Positions 9,201 through 17,663 of a DNA stretch of 23,024 bases are shown piece by piece (within the stretch, counting starts at the first letter, position 1; each line of letters starts with the position of its first letter). The position numbers and the translations under genes were made by a program. The notes below the pieces were generated by a model. It was not told where the DNA came from, made no database searches, and saw nothing but the letters and a program-made list of their open reading frames with translations. The DNA lies in contig DATLFI010000152.1 in NCBI GenBank assembly GCA_035524895.1, positions 1 through 23,024 of the forward strand, read 5' to 3'. The DNA is from DATLFI01 sp035524895 (GTDB lineage Bacteria > Acidobacteriota > Thermoanaerobaculia > Multivoradales > Multivoraceae).

Positions 9201-9994
9201 TGCGCTACGTCAAAGGGCTCCGCCAGAGCGCCGGGGAGGCGATCGAGCGCGAGCAGGCGCTGCGGGCGTTCGCGAGCATCGACGATCTCGTGGAGCGCTG
9301 CGGGCTGCGCGACGACGAGGCCACGAGTCTGGCCGAGGTAGGCGCGCTGACCAACCTCGGCCATCCCCAGGTGCGCGCAGCGCGCCGCGAGGATCTCGAC
9401 CGATCCGCGAGAGCGCTTCCCCGCCGCGCCCTCACCCGCCGCGAAGCGCTTTGGCAGGGAGCGCTTCGCCCCCGCGCCCTTACCCGCCGCGAAGCGCTTT
9501 GGCAGGTCGCGCGCGCGGTCAAGCCGCGCGGCACCCTCTACGCCGGGCTGCGCGACGAAGAAGCCTCGCCGCTGCCAGAGATGACGCCGCTCCAGGAGAC
9601 AGCGGCGGACTTCGCGGTCGCCGAGATCACTACCGGACCGCATCCGATGACGTTCTTCCGCGAAGGGTTGCGCGCTCGCGGCGTGGTCGCCGCCGCGGAC
9701 CTCGACCGGCTGCCCGCCGACCGACGTGTGCGCACGGCCGGCTCGGTGATCGTGCGCCAACGACCCGGCACGGCCAAGGGGCTGCTGTTCCTGACGCTGG
9801 AGGACGAGACCGGGATGTGCCAGGCCCTGGTGATGCCCGACGTGCTCCAGCAGTGGCGCAGCGTCATCGTGGGCGCGGCGGGCCTGGTGGTCGAGGGCGT
9901 GCTGCAGAAGCGCGACGGGTCGCTGTCGGTCAAGGCCGACCGGTTCTGGCCGCTCGACCGCCTGTCGCAGGTGCCCAGCCACGATTTCAGGTGA
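6236..9994 (+). CDS. dnaE2: Error-prone DNA polymerase III alpha subunit DnaE2 (ImuC)
   Basis: C-family polymerase for damage-induced mutagenic translesion synthesis. It has an N-terminal extension (about 1-100), then a PHP domain starting YAELRVASSFSFLRGAS. The palm carries PDIDLDLPSG (catalytic D539 and D541) and WDKDD (third catalytic Asp D689). Other family marks are GRGSAANS, HLGQHSGGM, a HhH region and a C-terminal OB fold. At about 1252 residues it is longer than usual (roughly 1050-1100) because of the extension and two in-frame repeat insertions (6778-6801 and 9411-9506). I prefer the ATG at 6236. The frame opens at 6194, but its first codons are AT-rich (ATT, TTA, CGT, CTT, TCT), unlike the rest of the gene, and overlap a possible operator. 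GGAGG at 6174-6178 is too far from 6194, and 6236 itself lacks a clear SD. No imuA or imuB is next to it. The insertions keep the frame and the active site, so it is probably functional. Confidence 0.93.
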   Translation: MATPPKILEPITRFPVPSSPLPAGEAATREDPDDEPPASLLPGRATRELPPGAGDDDVPADLWGYGDWDTVRRRGYDSPGAHKEKLRRRDYRHRGPRRPSEYAELRVASSFSFLRGASLPEDLIERAAELELPAVALLDRNGVYGAPRFYQAAKQAGVRALVGAEVVVAWEGHSETDPHPFPLPRAGEGAPTRNPRRPTPAPGAPSHDPRGHATASVHVPRNVLPLLVEDRTGYRNLCKLLTSGALGHPKGEARVDLVQLATYAEGLHCLVGGGDDPVSRALASGGLDAARAVLERICDLFGGANRAKDNDCRVHVELQRHGLRAEEHRNRALLDLARRLRLPVVATNAVRYARCCDKDLQDVMTCIRNHTQLDAAGALLASERQRHLRSAREMAELFADQPRALDAAHELAQRLDFTLQDLGYRFPDYPLPPGETQMSLLRQLAWNGARARFRPLTAKAQAQIEKELRMIEKLDLAGYFLIVWDIVRFCQEQGILAQGRGSAANSAVCYALRITAVDPVKMDLLFERFLSEERGEWPDIDLDLPSGDQREKVIQYVYRRYGPKEGGGHGAAMTANVITYRDRLAAREVAKALGYSSAQVDQLAKRLGSWHYDIHRGDQKSMDRELDAAGFDPVEPRIQLFARMWQKLQNHPRHLGQHSGGMVIAAGRLDEVVPLEPAAMPNRVVVQWDKDDCADLGLIKVDLLGLGMLSALEEAVPLVRRHEKVNLDLAHLPPDDPATYEMIRRADTVGTFQIESRAQMASLPRNRPEKFYDLVIQVAIIRPGPIVGKLAHPFFERRLGREAVTYPHPSLKPILERTLGVPIFQEQILKLAMTAAGFTGGEAEELRRAMGFKRSMERMGKIEERLIAGMRERGIPPEGQQQILQAITSFALYGFPESHAASFALIAYASAYLKRHHPTAFFLSLLNAWPMGFYHPATLVKEAQRAGVAVQPIDVTRSGWRCRWEDPPSRRQVEPARRHYAAGGIRVGLRYVKGLRQSAGEAIEREQALRAFASIDDLVERCGLRDDEATSLAEVGALTNLGHPQVRAARREDLDRSARALPRRALTRREALWQGALRPRALTRREALWQVARAVKPRGTLYAGLRDEEASPLPEMTPLQETAADFAVAEITTGPHPMTFFREGLRARGVVAAADLDRLPADRRVRTAGSVIVRQRPGTAKGLLFLTLEDETGMCQALVMPDVLQQWRSVIVGAAGLVVEGVLQKRDGSLSVKADRFWPLDRLSQVPSHDFR
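6778..6801. repeat. Perfect palindrome (11-bp arms) inside dnaE2; dispersed-repeat-like insertion
   Basis: CCCTCTCCCGC (6778-6788), a 2-base loop GA, then GCGGGAGAGGG (6791-6801). It is preceded by ccctcacccctt, a layout I recognise from a widespread bacterial palindromic repeat that reads as PHPxPLPRAGEG when translated. Here it is translated in frame within the PHP domain of DnaE2 (about residues 175-225), in a Pro/Arg-rich stretch without family similarity. The borders of the inserted DNA are roughly 6755-6890. Confidence 0.8.
9411..9506. repeat. Two tandem 48-bp units in frame inside dnaE2
   Basis: Unit 1 is 9411-9458 and unit 2 is 9459-9506; by hand alignment they differ at 3 of 48 positions. 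Each unit starts GAGCGCTTC and ends GAAGCGCTTTGGCAGG, so AGCGCTTC and GAAGCGCT form an inverted repeat inside each unit. In the protein each unit gives a copy of RALTRREALWQ, between the polymerase core and the OB fold. RREALWQ also resembles the normal DnaE2 sequence at this point, so the array may partly be a duplication of native sequence. Confidence 0.8.
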
Positions 9995-10211
9995 CAGCCC
10001 TCAGCGCCACCTGGACCGCCATGCCAGGTCATAGATCCTCCGATCCGACCATCCGATTCGGTCTCCTCATTCATAGGAATCCCGATCATTCCTTCGCGCA
10101 CGAGATCTCGAAGATCCCGTCCGTCTTGCGTTTGCGGCCGTCTCCGCGACCTGGCATCCCTCCTGCTAGGTGCCTGGCCGACCCCTGGACTTGTCGATCG
10201 GGAGGGCATTC
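9995..10211 (+). promoter_or_regulatory. Intergenic control region between dnaE2 and the porin-like gene
   Basis: This 217-base gap is less GC-rich than its flanks. It holds an inverted repeat GGAAT-N7-ATTCC (10076-10092), a perfect 10-base palindrome CGAGATCTCG (10101-10110), a sigma-54-type promoter match (10152-10167) and a strong Shine-Dalgarno GGGAGGG (10200-10206). I see no intrinsic terminator for dnaE2 and no small gene here. Confidence 0.5.
10152..10167 (+). promoter_or_regulatory. Candidate sigma-54 (RpoN) promoter for the porin-haloperoxidase pair
   Basis: TGGCATCCCTCCTGCT matches the -24/-12 consensus TGGCAC-N5-TTGCW. GG (10153-10154) and GC (10165-10166) are exactly ten bases apart, and nine of the eleven consensus positions agree. 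Transcription would start near 10178, about 34 bases before the GTG start. Fis-type sigma-54 activators bind palindromic sites upstream; two short palindromes lie 60-90 bases upstream. This is a motif match only. Confidence 0.45.
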
Positions 10212-11072
10212 GTGCGTCCATCGAATCAGCGTGTACTCGGTTTTCCCTGCCTTGTGTGCGCCGCGGCCTGCGTTCTGGCGCCCACCGGCGGCGCCACCGT
10301 CGTCCGAGCGCAAGAGCTCGACGGCTTCTCGCCGGCTCCGGGCAAGGGCGATGTCGCCCTCTCGATCTCCTTCGATTCGTACGACGAGTTCTGGGTGGGC
10401 ACCGAGAAGGTCTCCGTGCCGGACCTCGGCACCGTCGATTCCAACAGCCTCTCGATCTGGTGGCGTCACGGCCTCACCGAGCGACTCGCCCTCGTCGCCA
10501 CGCTTCCCTACGTCGATGTCGAGGGCGATGGCCTGGCCAACCTCAGCGACTCGGGCATCCAGGACGCGACCGTCCTGGCGCAGTACCGGCTCTGGACGCG
10601 AGAGTCCGGCGCGCGCCATTCGTTCGTGGTCGCCGGCGGCATCAAGACACCGGTCGGCGACTACGAGGGCGACGCGCCGATCAGCATCGGCGACGACACC
10701 ACCGACGTACTGCTGCGCGCGGTCTACCTGCTCCAGTCCGGCAGCTTCTATCTCTCCACCCAGGTCGGCTACGACCTGCGCAGCGACGACGCCCCCGACG
10801 GCCTGCCGCTCGCGATCACCGGCGGCTGGAGCTTTGGTCGCGCGACCGTGAGCGCCACCTACTCCCGCTACTTCGCCGACGGCGGCACCGACATCGGCGA
10901 CCCGGGATTCACGTTCCCCAGTAACAAGGACGAGTACGAACGCATCGGCGCCAAGCTCTTCAGCCGATTCAACGACAGCTTCGGTTGGAGCATCGCCGCC
11001 TTCACCACGCTCGACGGCCGCAACAGCGGCGATACCACCGGCTACTCCGCCGGTCTAGTCCTCAGCTACTGA
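10212..11072 (+). CDS. Outer-membrane beta-barrel (porin/transporter-like) protein
   Basis: A 286-residue protein with a signal peptide (about 1-34, ending VVRAQ) followed by alternating amphipathic strands typical of a beta-barrel: repeated segments such as SLSIWWRHGLTERLALVATLPY, FVVAGGIKTPVG, FYLSTQVGYDLRS and ATVSATYSRYF, and a C-terminal Tyr (LVLSY). The TLPYVDVEG...GIKTPVG layout recalls outer-membrane families annotated near aromatic-degradation porins (MetA/phenol type), but the substrate is unknown. I chose GTG at 10212 because GGGAGGG lies 5-6 bases upstream; an ATG at 10170 would extend past the charged start of the signal peptide. The vanadium-haloperoxidase-like gene starts 44 bases downstream and is probably cotranscribed. 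Confidence 0.82.
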   Translation: MRPSNQRVLGFPCLVCAAACVLAPTGGATVVRAQELDGFSPAPGKGDVALSISFDSYDEFWVGTEKVSVPDLGTVDSNSLSIWWRHGLTERLALVATLPYVDVEGDGLANLSDSGIQDATVLAQYRLWTRESGARHSFVVAGGIKTPVGDYEGDAPISIGDDTTDVLLRAVYLLQSGSFYLSTQVGYDLRSDDAPDGLPLAITGGWSFGRATVSATYSRYFADGGTDIGDPGFTFPSNKDEYERIGAKLFSRFNDSFGWSIAAFTTLDGRNSGDTTGYSAGLVLSY

Positions 11073-11116
11073 TTTTTCAATCGCTACACGCCCCCCGGAG
11101 GAGAATTCCAGACACC

Positions 11117-12730
11117 ATGCGTTACTTCGACCCCAGAACCTGCCTCGCCCCCGCCCTCGCCATCGCCCTGCTCGCGGCGCCCGCCGGCGCGGACGTCGTA
11201 ACCGATTGGAACAACGCCCTGCTCGACTCGGTGCGCACGGCGCGAACCAACCCGCCGGTGATGACGCGCAACGCCGCGCTCATGAACGTCTCGATGTACG
11301 ACGCCGTGTCCAGCATCGCCGGCGGTTACGAGCGCTACGCCATCTCAGAGTCCGCGCCGCTCAACGCGTCGCAGGAAGCGGCAGCGGCGGCAGCCGCGCA
11401 TCGCATCCTCACGGCGCTGTATCCCGCCGACGCGGCTACCTTCGACGCTCTACGCGACGGACACCTGGCCGCGGTAGCGGACGCCGTGTCCCGCGACGCC
11501 GGCGCGCAGTGGGGCCAGCAGGTCGCCGACGCGATCCTCGCCTCCCGCGCCAACGACAACTCGACGCTGGTCGTCGCATACACCCCGCCCAGCGGATCGT
11601 TCTGGTGGGTTCCCACCCCTCCAGGGAACGTTGCGGCGCTCCTGCCGAACTGGCCCTATGTGACACCGTGGACCATGGTCCGCGGCACGCAGTACCGCGC
11701 CACCGGGCCGCCGCCGACCCCCTCGGAGGCGATCTACGCCACAGACTTCGCGGAGGTGAAGAGCCTCGGCAGGACCGATAGCACGACCAGGACCGCCGAC
11801 CAGTCCGAGATCGCGCTCTTCTGGAACGACGGCGTCGGCACCGAGACCCCGCCGGGCCACTGGAACAGCATCGCCCAGATCCTGGCCGAGGGCGCCGACC
11901 TGTCGCTCGTGGAGTCGGCGCGGCTGTTCGCCCTGCTCAGCATCACCACGGCAGACGCCGCCATCGTCTCCTGGGACAACAAGTACCACTACCACAACTG
12001 GCGCCCGGTGACCGCAATCCGCGCCGCCGATACGGACGGCAACCCGGCCACGGAGGCGGATCCGGAGTGGACGTCGTTGATCACGACTCCTCCCTTCCCG
12101 ACCTACACCTCCGGACACAGCACCTTCAGCGGTTCGGCTTCCCAGGTGCTCGCGCTGTTCTTCGGCAGCGACGACATACCCTTCTCGGTAGACTCGGACG
12201 GCCTCCCAGGCGTCACTCGCAGCTTCGATTCGCTGTCACAGGCGGGCGAGGAAGCGGGCCAGAGCCGGATCTACGGCGGCATCCACTGGCAGTACGACAA
12301 CCGCGACGCGATCGCCGGCGGCCGAGCGCTCGCCGAGCACGTGTTCGCGAACTTCCTGCGGCCCGACGGCGCGGGCGCCGAAGAGTGCGCCGGCGGCGAG
12401 ACCACGCTCTGCCTGCACGACGGTCGATTCTCCGTCACGGTCGACTGGCGCTCCAGCCCGACCACGGCCGGCGTGGGATTCGCGTTTGCGCGGACGCCGG
12501 AGGCGGGTGAGTTCGCGTTCTTCGAGCCGGAGAACCTCGAGCTCCTGGTCAAGGTCCTCCAGGCATGCGAGGTCAACGGCCACTACTGGGTGTTCGCGGC
12601 GGCCGCCACCGACGTCGAGTACGTGATCAAGGTCACCGACCACGATAGCGGCGCCACGCGCACGTTCTTCAACTCGCTGCGCACCCCAGGGCGCGCGACG
12701 CGCGACATCGAGGCGTTCGACTGCCAGTAG
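11117..12730 (+). CDS. Exported vanadium-dependent haloperoxidase / PAP2-type enzyme
   Basis: A 537-residue exported enzyme of the vanadium chloroperoxidase/acid phosphatase superfamily. It has a signal peptide (about 1-24, ending PAGA). The oxyanion/vanadate pocket is visible in order: K289 and R296 (KYHYHNWRP), S332-G333-H334 (YTSGHSTFSG, H334 as acid-base), R384 and H390 (SRIYGGIHWQYDN, H390 as the vanadate-linking or nucleophilic His). Haloperoxidase or phosphatase activity cannot be separated from sequence. After about residue 415 there is a Cys-containing beta-rich domain (LCLHDGRFSVTVDWR ... VFAAAATDVEYVIKVTD) that I associate with secreted Acidobacteriota proteins; its role is unknown. 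The ATG at 11117 follows GGAGGA at 11097-11102, an unusually long 14-base spacing. It is the second gene of the unit with the beta-barrel protein. Confidence 0.9.
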   Translation: MRYFDPRTCLAPALAIALLAAPAGADVVTDWNNALLDSVRTARTNPPVMTRNAALMNVSMYDAVSSIAGGYERYAISESAPLNASQEAAAAAAAHRILTALYPADAATFDALRDGHLAAVADAVSRDAGAQWGQQVADAILASRANDNSTLVVAYTPPSGSFWWVPTPPGNVAALLPNWPYVTPWTMVRGTQYRATGPPPTPSEAIYATDFAEVKSLGRTDSTTRTADQSEIALFWNDGVGTETPPGHWNSIAQILAEGADLSLVESARLFALLSITTADAAIVSWDNKYHYHNWRPVTAIRAADTDGNPATEADPEWTSLITTPPFPTYTSGHSTFSGSASQVLALFFGSDDIPFSVDSDGLPGVTRSFDSLSQAGEEAGQSRIYGGIHWQYDNRDAIAGGRALAEHVFANFLRPDGAGAEECAGGETTLCLHDGRFSVTVDWRSSPTTAGVGFAFARTPEAGEFAFFEPENLELLVKVLQACEVNGHYWVFAAAATDVEYVIKVTDHDSGATRTFFNSLRTPGRATRDIEAFDCQ

Positions 12731-12765
12731 CCGAGTGAAGACAGGCTACCCCTGCCCCTTGTCCG

Positions 12766-12791
12766 GAGGGCGGCGGCCAGCCGCCGCCCTC
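12766..12791. terminator. Perfect 12-bp hairpin between convergent genes
   Basis: GAGGGCGGCGGC (12766-12777), loop CA, then GCCGCCGCCCTC (12780-12791). It lies in the 75-base gap between the stop of the haloperoxidase-like gene (12730, plus) and the stop of the FG-GAP lipoprotein gene (12806, minus), where a bidirectional terminator is expected. There is no U-tract on either strand, so it may work differently or only stabilise 3' ends. Confidence 0.6.
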
Positions 12792-12805
12792 GTCAGCCAC
12801 CCTCG

Positions 12806-14511
12806 TCAGGCGCCCTCCTCCACCACCACCTCCCGCTCCACGCCAGGCGCCTCCACCACGGTCTCGGCACCGGTCGCCCAGCGCACCAGCAGGCGCGCCG
12901 GGGCGCCGCGATCCCCGAGGCCGATGGTGAGCACCGGCTCGGACGACGAGAGATACGAGCCGCTCGGCTCGAGCCGGCGAAGGATGCGACGGCCGTCGGA
13001 CCACTCGACGACCACCGCCGCGCCCTGCCCCCAAGAGTTGCCGCCACGCCCGCGAAGGCGCACCCGCAGCCAGGGCCGGGGCGGCGAGTCGTTGCGCAGC
13101 AACACGGCGGGTCCGCCGTTCTGGCTGACCACCAGGTCGACGTCGCCGTCCCGGTCGAGATCGCCGGCGGCTAGGCCGCGACCGACCAGCGCAAAGTGGT
13201 CGAGGCCGGCGATGGTTTCGAAGCCGGCGCCAGTGTTGCGGAAGACCTGCAGCGGCTGCTCGAAGGACTCTCGACCGCCGCTCACTTCGCCGATGGCCGG
13301 CTCGATGTGGCCGTTCGCGAACGCGACGTCGAGCAAACCGTCGCCGTCGAGATCTGCGATCACCGTACCGAAGGCGAGCTGCACCAGCGTCGCGAGACCG
13401 AGGCGCGCCCGCGCCGCGTCGTCGGCGTAGAGACCGTCGGAGTCGGCAAGGAACAGCGCCGCCATCTCGTTCGCGAAGTTGCCGATCACCACGTCCTCGA
13501 GGCCATCGCCGTCGAGATCGCCCACCGCTATCCCCATCCCCCCGCGCGCCACACCGGACGGGCCGAGCGCGAGACCGCGCTCCAGCGCCCCCTCGACGAA
13601 CCCGCCGTTCGCGGCGAGGAACAGGAAGTTGGGCTCGGTGTCGTTGGCCACGGCGAGATCGAGCCGGCCGTCGCGCCCGTGGTCGAGGACGGCGACGCCG
13701 AGCGCCTTCCCAGCCAGTCCGAGCCCGGAGACCTCTGTCTCGTCGACGAATCGACCGCCGACGTTGCGGTAGAAGCGGCTCGACACCGCCGGATAGGCCT
13801 CGGGCGTGCAGTAGACGCGGTGGATGCCGTCGGGGCTGCAGGGGCGGTCGGTCTCCGGGTTCCACGCCACGTAGCGGCCGGCGAAGAGGTCGAGGTCGCC
13901 GTCCCCGTCCGCGTCGAAGAAGGCTGCGCTGGAGCCGAAAGACCAGGCATCGCCCGACCGGCCCGAGCCGGGCAGCCCCCAATCCTCGGTGGCGTCGGCG
14001 AAACGCCCGGCGCTCTGATTGAGGAAGAGGCGATCGCCGCGCATGCCCGTCACGTAGACGTCGAGCGCACCGTTTCCGTCGACGTCGCCGACCGCGAGAC
14101 CCATCGCGTAGCCCGCGTAGCGCAGGCCGGAGGCCGCCGTCACGTCCTCGAAGCGCCAGTCGCCGAGGTTGCGGTAGAGGCGCAGGCCATTCCCGGGCTC
14201 TTGCGAAGCACCGGGGCGCAGCGGCGCGCCGTCAGCGAACAGGAGGTCGGCGAGGCCATCCCCGTCGGCGTCGAACACGGCGATCCCCGAGCCCATGGTC
14301 TCGGGAAGGAGACGCTCCTGCGAGGCACCGCTACGGTGCACGAAATCGAGTCCCGACCCGGCCGTTGCGTCCACCAGCACGATTGCCGGCCGCTCCTCCG
14401 CCACGGTTCCTCCATCCTCGCCGCCACCTTCGGGCGAGCCACCGCCGCAACCGGCCGCCGCCAAACCCAGTGCGAGGACAACACGCGTCGCCACCACGAC
14501 GCCCCGGACTC

Positions 14512-14515
<4 letters not shown>
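12806..14515 (-). CDS. FG-GAP/ASPIC (UnbV) repeat lipoprotein, CRTAC1-like
   Basis: A 569-residue exported protein. The N-terminus is hydrophobic and ends LAAAGCGGG, a plausible though imperfect lipobox, so it is probably lipid-anchored. Many FG-GAP/VCBS-like blades follow, each with a calcium-binding Asp loop: DADGDGLAD, DVDGNGALD, DADGDGDLD, DLDGDGLED, DLDGDGLLD, DLDRDGDVD. These suggest a calcium-stabilised beta-propeller. The last about 85 residues match the ASPIC/UnbV domain (LRVRLRGRGGNSWGQGA ... GSYLSSSEP ... VRWATG). The start is GTG at 14515, overlapping the TGA of the response-regulator gene (GTGA, 14512-14515). An open frame reaching 15970 is only the antisense-free shadow of the regulator gene, not a fusion. 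It could bind polysaccharide or protein ligands; co-translation with a two-component pair hints at an accessory sensing or effector role. Confidence 0.9.
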
Positions 14516-15938
<1,423 letters not shown>

Positions 15939-15942
<4 letters not shown>

Positions 15943-17516
15943 GAAGCCTCCCGCGCGTGCCGGGACACAACAGGCAGCTTCACGGTGAACAGGGCGCCGC
16001 CTCCAGGCCGGTTCTCGGCATCGATGCTGCCGCCGTGCTCGTGCACGATGCCGTGACAGACGGCCAGGCCGAGCCCCGTGGAGCCCCGACTCGACACGAA
16101 CGGCTCGAACAGACGCGGCATCACCTGGTCGTCGACGCCGGGGCCGCGGTCCGCGACCTCGATCAGCACCTCGTCGCCGGCTCGGCTCACGATCACCTCC
16201 ACCTCGCCGCCCGTGGGCTGCATCTGAAGCGCGTTGAGGACCAGGTTGGTCAGGAGCTGTGCGAGCGCCGTGCGATCTCCCTGCACCGTGACGCCTCCTC
16301 CCGCCGCGGTTCCAGCGAGCGCGCCGAGCGCGCGAACGCGGACCGCAACGGCCGGCGCGGTGCCGGCAAGCAGCGATACGGTCTCCTCGGCCAGGGCGAG
16401 CACGTCGACCTCCCCGCGCTCGGAACGACCAGGCTCCGCGAGCCGCAGCGCCCGGCGCACGATCAGCGCCATACGCTCGACACCTTCACGAAGGCGCGGG
16501 ACGCGCTTGCGCGCCGCATCGATACTCCCCGCCTCGAGATCCTCGTCGAGCAAGGTCAGGTGATTGCTCACGCCAGCCAGCGGGTTGTTGATCTCGTGCG
16601 CGATACGGGCGGCCAGCCTGCCGACGGTGGCCAGACGCTCCTGGTGCCACAGGGACCGCTCGAGTCGGCGCCGTTCGTCTTCGTGCGCCCGAGCGGCGGC
16701 GAACGCGGCCGCACGCCTGGCCTCGCGCAACGCCAGCGCCACCAGCGGCAGTCCCAGAGCCAGGACGAGCAGGTTGAGCAGCAGTGTGGTGCGGTAGCTT
16801 CGCGCGAGCTGCTCGAGTGTCCCGAGCAGCTCGCCCTGGTTGCGGCGGCGCTCCAACAGCAGCGCGGGCGGTGCCGAGAAGCCGCGAGCGTCGAGCGGCT
16901 CGCGCACCACCAGCTCGCCCTCGCCAGCCGGAGTCCGTTCGTCTCCGCTCACCAGCACTGCGCCGCGGCCCGGAGCCGTGGCCTCCACCAGGCGGCCAGG
17001 GTCGGCCACCGACTCGATCGAGCCACCTCCCTCGATCGGCAGGCTCAACCGGAAGGCCCACGGCAGTAGCACCGGAGGATCTGCCACCACCATCGGCTCC
17101 GCGGACCCACTTGGACGCGCGATCCAGGTCACCGCAGCACCAGCGCGGTCCAGAACGCCGAGAGCAGCCAGCTCGGGGTGTCCCTGCGCGAAGAGCAGCA
17201 GCGTGCTCTCCGTCTCCAGCCTGGCCCAGCGTCGCTGCAGTGGATCCGTCGACTCGCCTCGCTGTCGTGTCTCTTGAAGGCGCTGCGACGAAGCCAGAAA
17301 GACCAGATCCGCTCGCAGCGTCTGCAGAGCTACTTCGGCGCTCCGCGCCTGATCGGCGGTGCTGCGGCGTAGCTCCTCGACCGCGGCGACGCGAGCCTGT
17401 TGCCGCGCGTTGACGATGCCTGCCAGAGCCGCGCCGTAGATGGCGAGCAGCAGCGCCAGGAGGACGATGCCCGCACGTCCAACGCGCAGCCGCGGCCAAC
17501 GCCAGGGGATCCTCAT
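15939..17516 (-). CDS. Membrane sensor histidine kinase, partner of the NtrC-type regulator
   Basis: A 525-residue kinase. TM1 spans about 14-35 and TM2 about 242-264, enclosing a roughly 205-residue extracytoplasmic region I cannot assign to a known sensor domain. A short charged linker follows TM2. HisKA carries H307 (RIAHEINNPLAG). The ATPase has N428 (NLVLNALQM), G1 DRGPG (456-460) and G2 GSTGLGL (478-484). The overall plan is that of NtrB/ZraS-type kinases paired with sigma-54 activators. The chosen start is the ATG at 17516, just before the basic residues and TM1; it has no clear SD, and the frame stays open up to 17609 without similarity. The promoter must lie between it and the hairpin at 17606-17646, or the start may be slightly upstream. 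It is the first gene of a three-gene overlapping operon. Confidence 0.92.
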
Positions 17517-17605
17517 CGGTGAGGAGGCTACCAAGCCCGCGCGGCCCCCGCCTCGGGCGCCGTGTCGTGTCGCGCGGCGGTCCGCCGACTGGCCGCCAGC
17601 CCGAA

Positions 17606-17645
17606 GCAAGAACGGGGAGCGCAGTCAGAGCGCTCCCCGTCTTGC
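17606..17645 (-). terminator. Intrinsic-terminator-like hairpin after htrA
   Basis: ACGGGGAGCGC (17612-17622) pairs with GCGCTCCCCGT (17630-17640) around a 7-base loop. The stem extends by GCAAG/CTTGC across a single bulged base at 17611. It starts 18 bases after the htrA stop on the minus strand and is followed there by a weak T-rich tract. It separates htrA from the kinase-regulator operon. Confidence 0.7.
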
Positions 17646-17663
17646 TCGGCTGTCTGAGGTCGG

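Noticed and set aside
8042..9982. 646-codon minus-strand open frame opposite dnaE2
   Set aside because: Antisense of the conserved polymerase; no recognisable domain.
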